DNA of 64,000 nt from Mucor racemosus (lineage: Eukaryota; Mucoromycota; Mucoromycetes; Mucorales; Mucoraceae), in NCBI GenBank assembly GCA_027405735.1, contig JAPEHQ010000024.1:434001-498000 (forward strand), read 5' to 3'. The notes under the pieces are model-generated. The model was not told the DNA's origin, did no database searches, and saw only the letters and a program-made list of their open reading frames with translations. This document shows, piece by piece, positions 62,310 through 64,000 of this stretch. A program made the translations under genes and the position numbers. Position 1 is the stretch's first letter; the number at the start of each line of letters is the position of its first letter.

Positions 62310-63450
62310 TCACAGTGTAATCAATATTCACAAGAATTGGGGGTTTGTTTTCTATTTGCAGTTGTCAATATTAGTTTATTATTTTGTAAAACTTAAAACT
62401 TAATATCCAGGGCTTAATTTCTGTATTCATAAGATAAGTCTAATTGCTTGCTACTCTGCATTTTTTGTTTTAGCAAAAAACATTGATTTTTCATCGAAAT
62501 AACCAAAATAATAGTTTTTATCACAGCTTAAAATCTATCACAACGGGATTCCAAAATTTATTTGTTGAAATGAATGAAAAATGAATCAAAAAAACAAAAT
62601 TATTTAATGGCTGATGAGCTGCAAAGTAAGTTGACCTAGTGTATTAAATGGTATTTGTACAGTTTTGGATTCTGCATCCATCGAAATAAAAATTAGACAA
62701 ACATTTCACATTAAATTTTGCGCAAAATGCAATTGAAATTTTGGAGGTTTTTTGAAGATACACACCACTTTTTATAAGCATCTTCAAAATATAATAAAAG
62801 ACAATGATGCGCAAAAAAATTATCTATCAATCGAGTTATTGCAAAATCTTTTAGCTGCATTTGTCGTAGAAGAAACAAGATGTTTGTCGAAATTTTTTCA
62901 GTTTCAGAATTTGGGATGAGGGTATACAAGGGAAAATGGAAGCTAGAAATGTAGGTACCTTTTTGTAGACGTTTTTGAGGATATTTCCACGAAAAATCAA
63001 TATTTTGAAAAAAACTAAATTGGATCCAAGAGAGCTCAATGAGTTTAATGATATGATTGTAAAAAAATACTGCTCAATTTAACCAATATTTTGAAACCTA
63101 CTATAGAAATGCCAAAAAAATGAAAAAAAAATAAAAGTGCTCAGAATTTTTTTATATTTCAATATGTTGTAGAGCACTTCAAAACAAGTAGGTTTTATTA
63201 TTAAAAAGTGTTAGTACAGCTTATTTTTTTGTAGAGATATGAAAGCTCAAAGTTTTTAATTTTTATCAGTGAAATACGCGTAAAAAACCTGAAACATTAG
63301 CACTGAAAAATTAATACCAACTGCAAAAAATAGGATATTTCCAGATACTCATTTTTGGATTAAAGCTAAAAATCTCAGGTACATAAGCATATATTTTATT
63401 TTTGGTGTTATTTAATGAAAAAAAATAGAGCAAGGATCAAAAGTAAGGCT
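62310..63450 (+). repeat. Family 3 repeat, copy 5
   Basis: It aligns with 55860-56900 and, inverted, with 53290-54250. The 3' end stops near 63450, short of the other copies. Confidence 0.7.
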
Positions 63451-63707
63451 GAAGATTTCTTCAACTGCGGGAAACAAGTTGTAGTGTATATGCAAATTTT
63501 CAAAAATAAAATACATCTAAAATTCCCTTGCTCTTGATCAAATAGTATATTTATTAAATCAAATCTACAATCATAAAATAGTTGAATAAATAGTTGTTTT
63601 TATTATAAGATCAATTAAATAGGGTATAGATTTAATGATATATGTACATATTATAAAATTGCGCAAGTGTAACTGTTTATACATTCTTTCGCTACTGCCC
63701 GTATCAA

Positions 63708-64000
63708 CTATGATATGGAGTCACCTTGATTTAACGGGCAAATAGAAGGAGCAATATCTACAATGGAAGCGTCAAGGATAGGTGTGAGTTGATGAGATTG
63801 ATAGGATGACAATATGATTGAAGAATCAGGTTCTTTTCTTTTAAATCCACAATGCATAAGAAACCAATGGAAAGCAGAAGCTAGTCGAGGATGCTTGTAT
63901 GGTACCAATATACAATGATCAGATTGAGAATCAGCGATACATTGAGAGGCTCTATGAGAAGGCGTTTCAGAATCCACTGCAGTACTCGAGGATGATAAAG
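63708..64000 (-). CDS. 3' part of an unidentified protein-coding gene
   Basis: The frame is open from the right edge of the window to a stop at 63708. It gives a Ser-rich start (LSSSSTAVDSETPSHRA) then HPRLASAFHWFLMHCGFKRK and a hydrophilic tail. The residue composition looks coding rather than random for this AT-rich DNA, and it lies just past the end of the repeat island. No family is recognised, and the protein begins outside the window. Confidence 0.55.
   Translation of the reverse strand, partial: LSSSSTAVDSETPSHRASQCIADSQSDHCILVPYKHPRLASAFHWFLMHCGFKRKEPDSSIILSSYQSHQLTPILDASIVDIAPSICPLNQGDSIS

Overview
The window is AT-rich nuclear DNA from a filamentous fungus, most likely an early-diverging (Mucoromycota-type) lineage. 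This rests on spliceosomal introns of about 50-70 nt (GTAAGT-like donors, CTAAC/CTAAT branch sites, TAG acceptors), long T/CT tracts before start codons, the gene set (DBP2, YOP1, ATP23, RTF2, TACO1, IRE1, a Gin4-type kinase and an SMCR8-like DENN protein), and dense nested transposon relics. No species can be named from the sequence alone.

Layout. Gene islands alternate with repeat islands. Island 1 (about 58-3906): a small Cys/His ORF, a long coiled-coil protein (minus) and RTF2 (plus). Repeat island 1 (about 4000-16015): a foldback element, a 1.43-kb near-perfect inverted repeat and a full CACTA-like element. Island 2 (16127-25685): DBP2, ATP23, YOP1 and an SMCR8-like gene, all plus strand. 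Repeat island 2 (about 25700-39300): three more CACTA-like copies, two of them in tandem, with four solo LTRs nested in the repeats. Island 3 (40477-51271): IRE1 convergent with TACO1, then a ZIP transporter and a Gin4/NIM1-type kinase. Repeat island 3 (about 53100-63450): compound repeats, a palindrome and another CACTA-like copy. The 3' part of an unidentified minus-strand gene lies at the right edge.

Functional themes. The genes are unlinked housekeeping functions: RNA helicase (DBP2), replication-fork protein (RTF2), mitochondrial biogenesis (ATP23, TACO1), ER shape and stress (YOP1, IRE1), zinc transport (ZIP), morphogenesis or cell-cycle kinase, and a DENN-family lysosome/autophagy-type regulator (SMCR8-like).

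Most interesting points. (1) A repeated 4-4.9 kb element with CACTACGGCC termini carries a captured exon of cytoplasmic dynein intermediate chain in all six copies; five copies that retain the site share the same in-frame stop. (2) Five solo LTRs (TG...CA, perfect 5-bp target duplications) are each validated by an empty site in a sister repeat inside the window. (3) DBP2 has an unusually long 549-nt intron in helicase motif V, the position of the conserved autoregulatory DBP2 intron of yeasts. (4) A 1008-residue SMCR8-like protein is encoded in a fungal genome. Exon coordinates were assembled by hand from frame continuity and family alignment; no searches were run.
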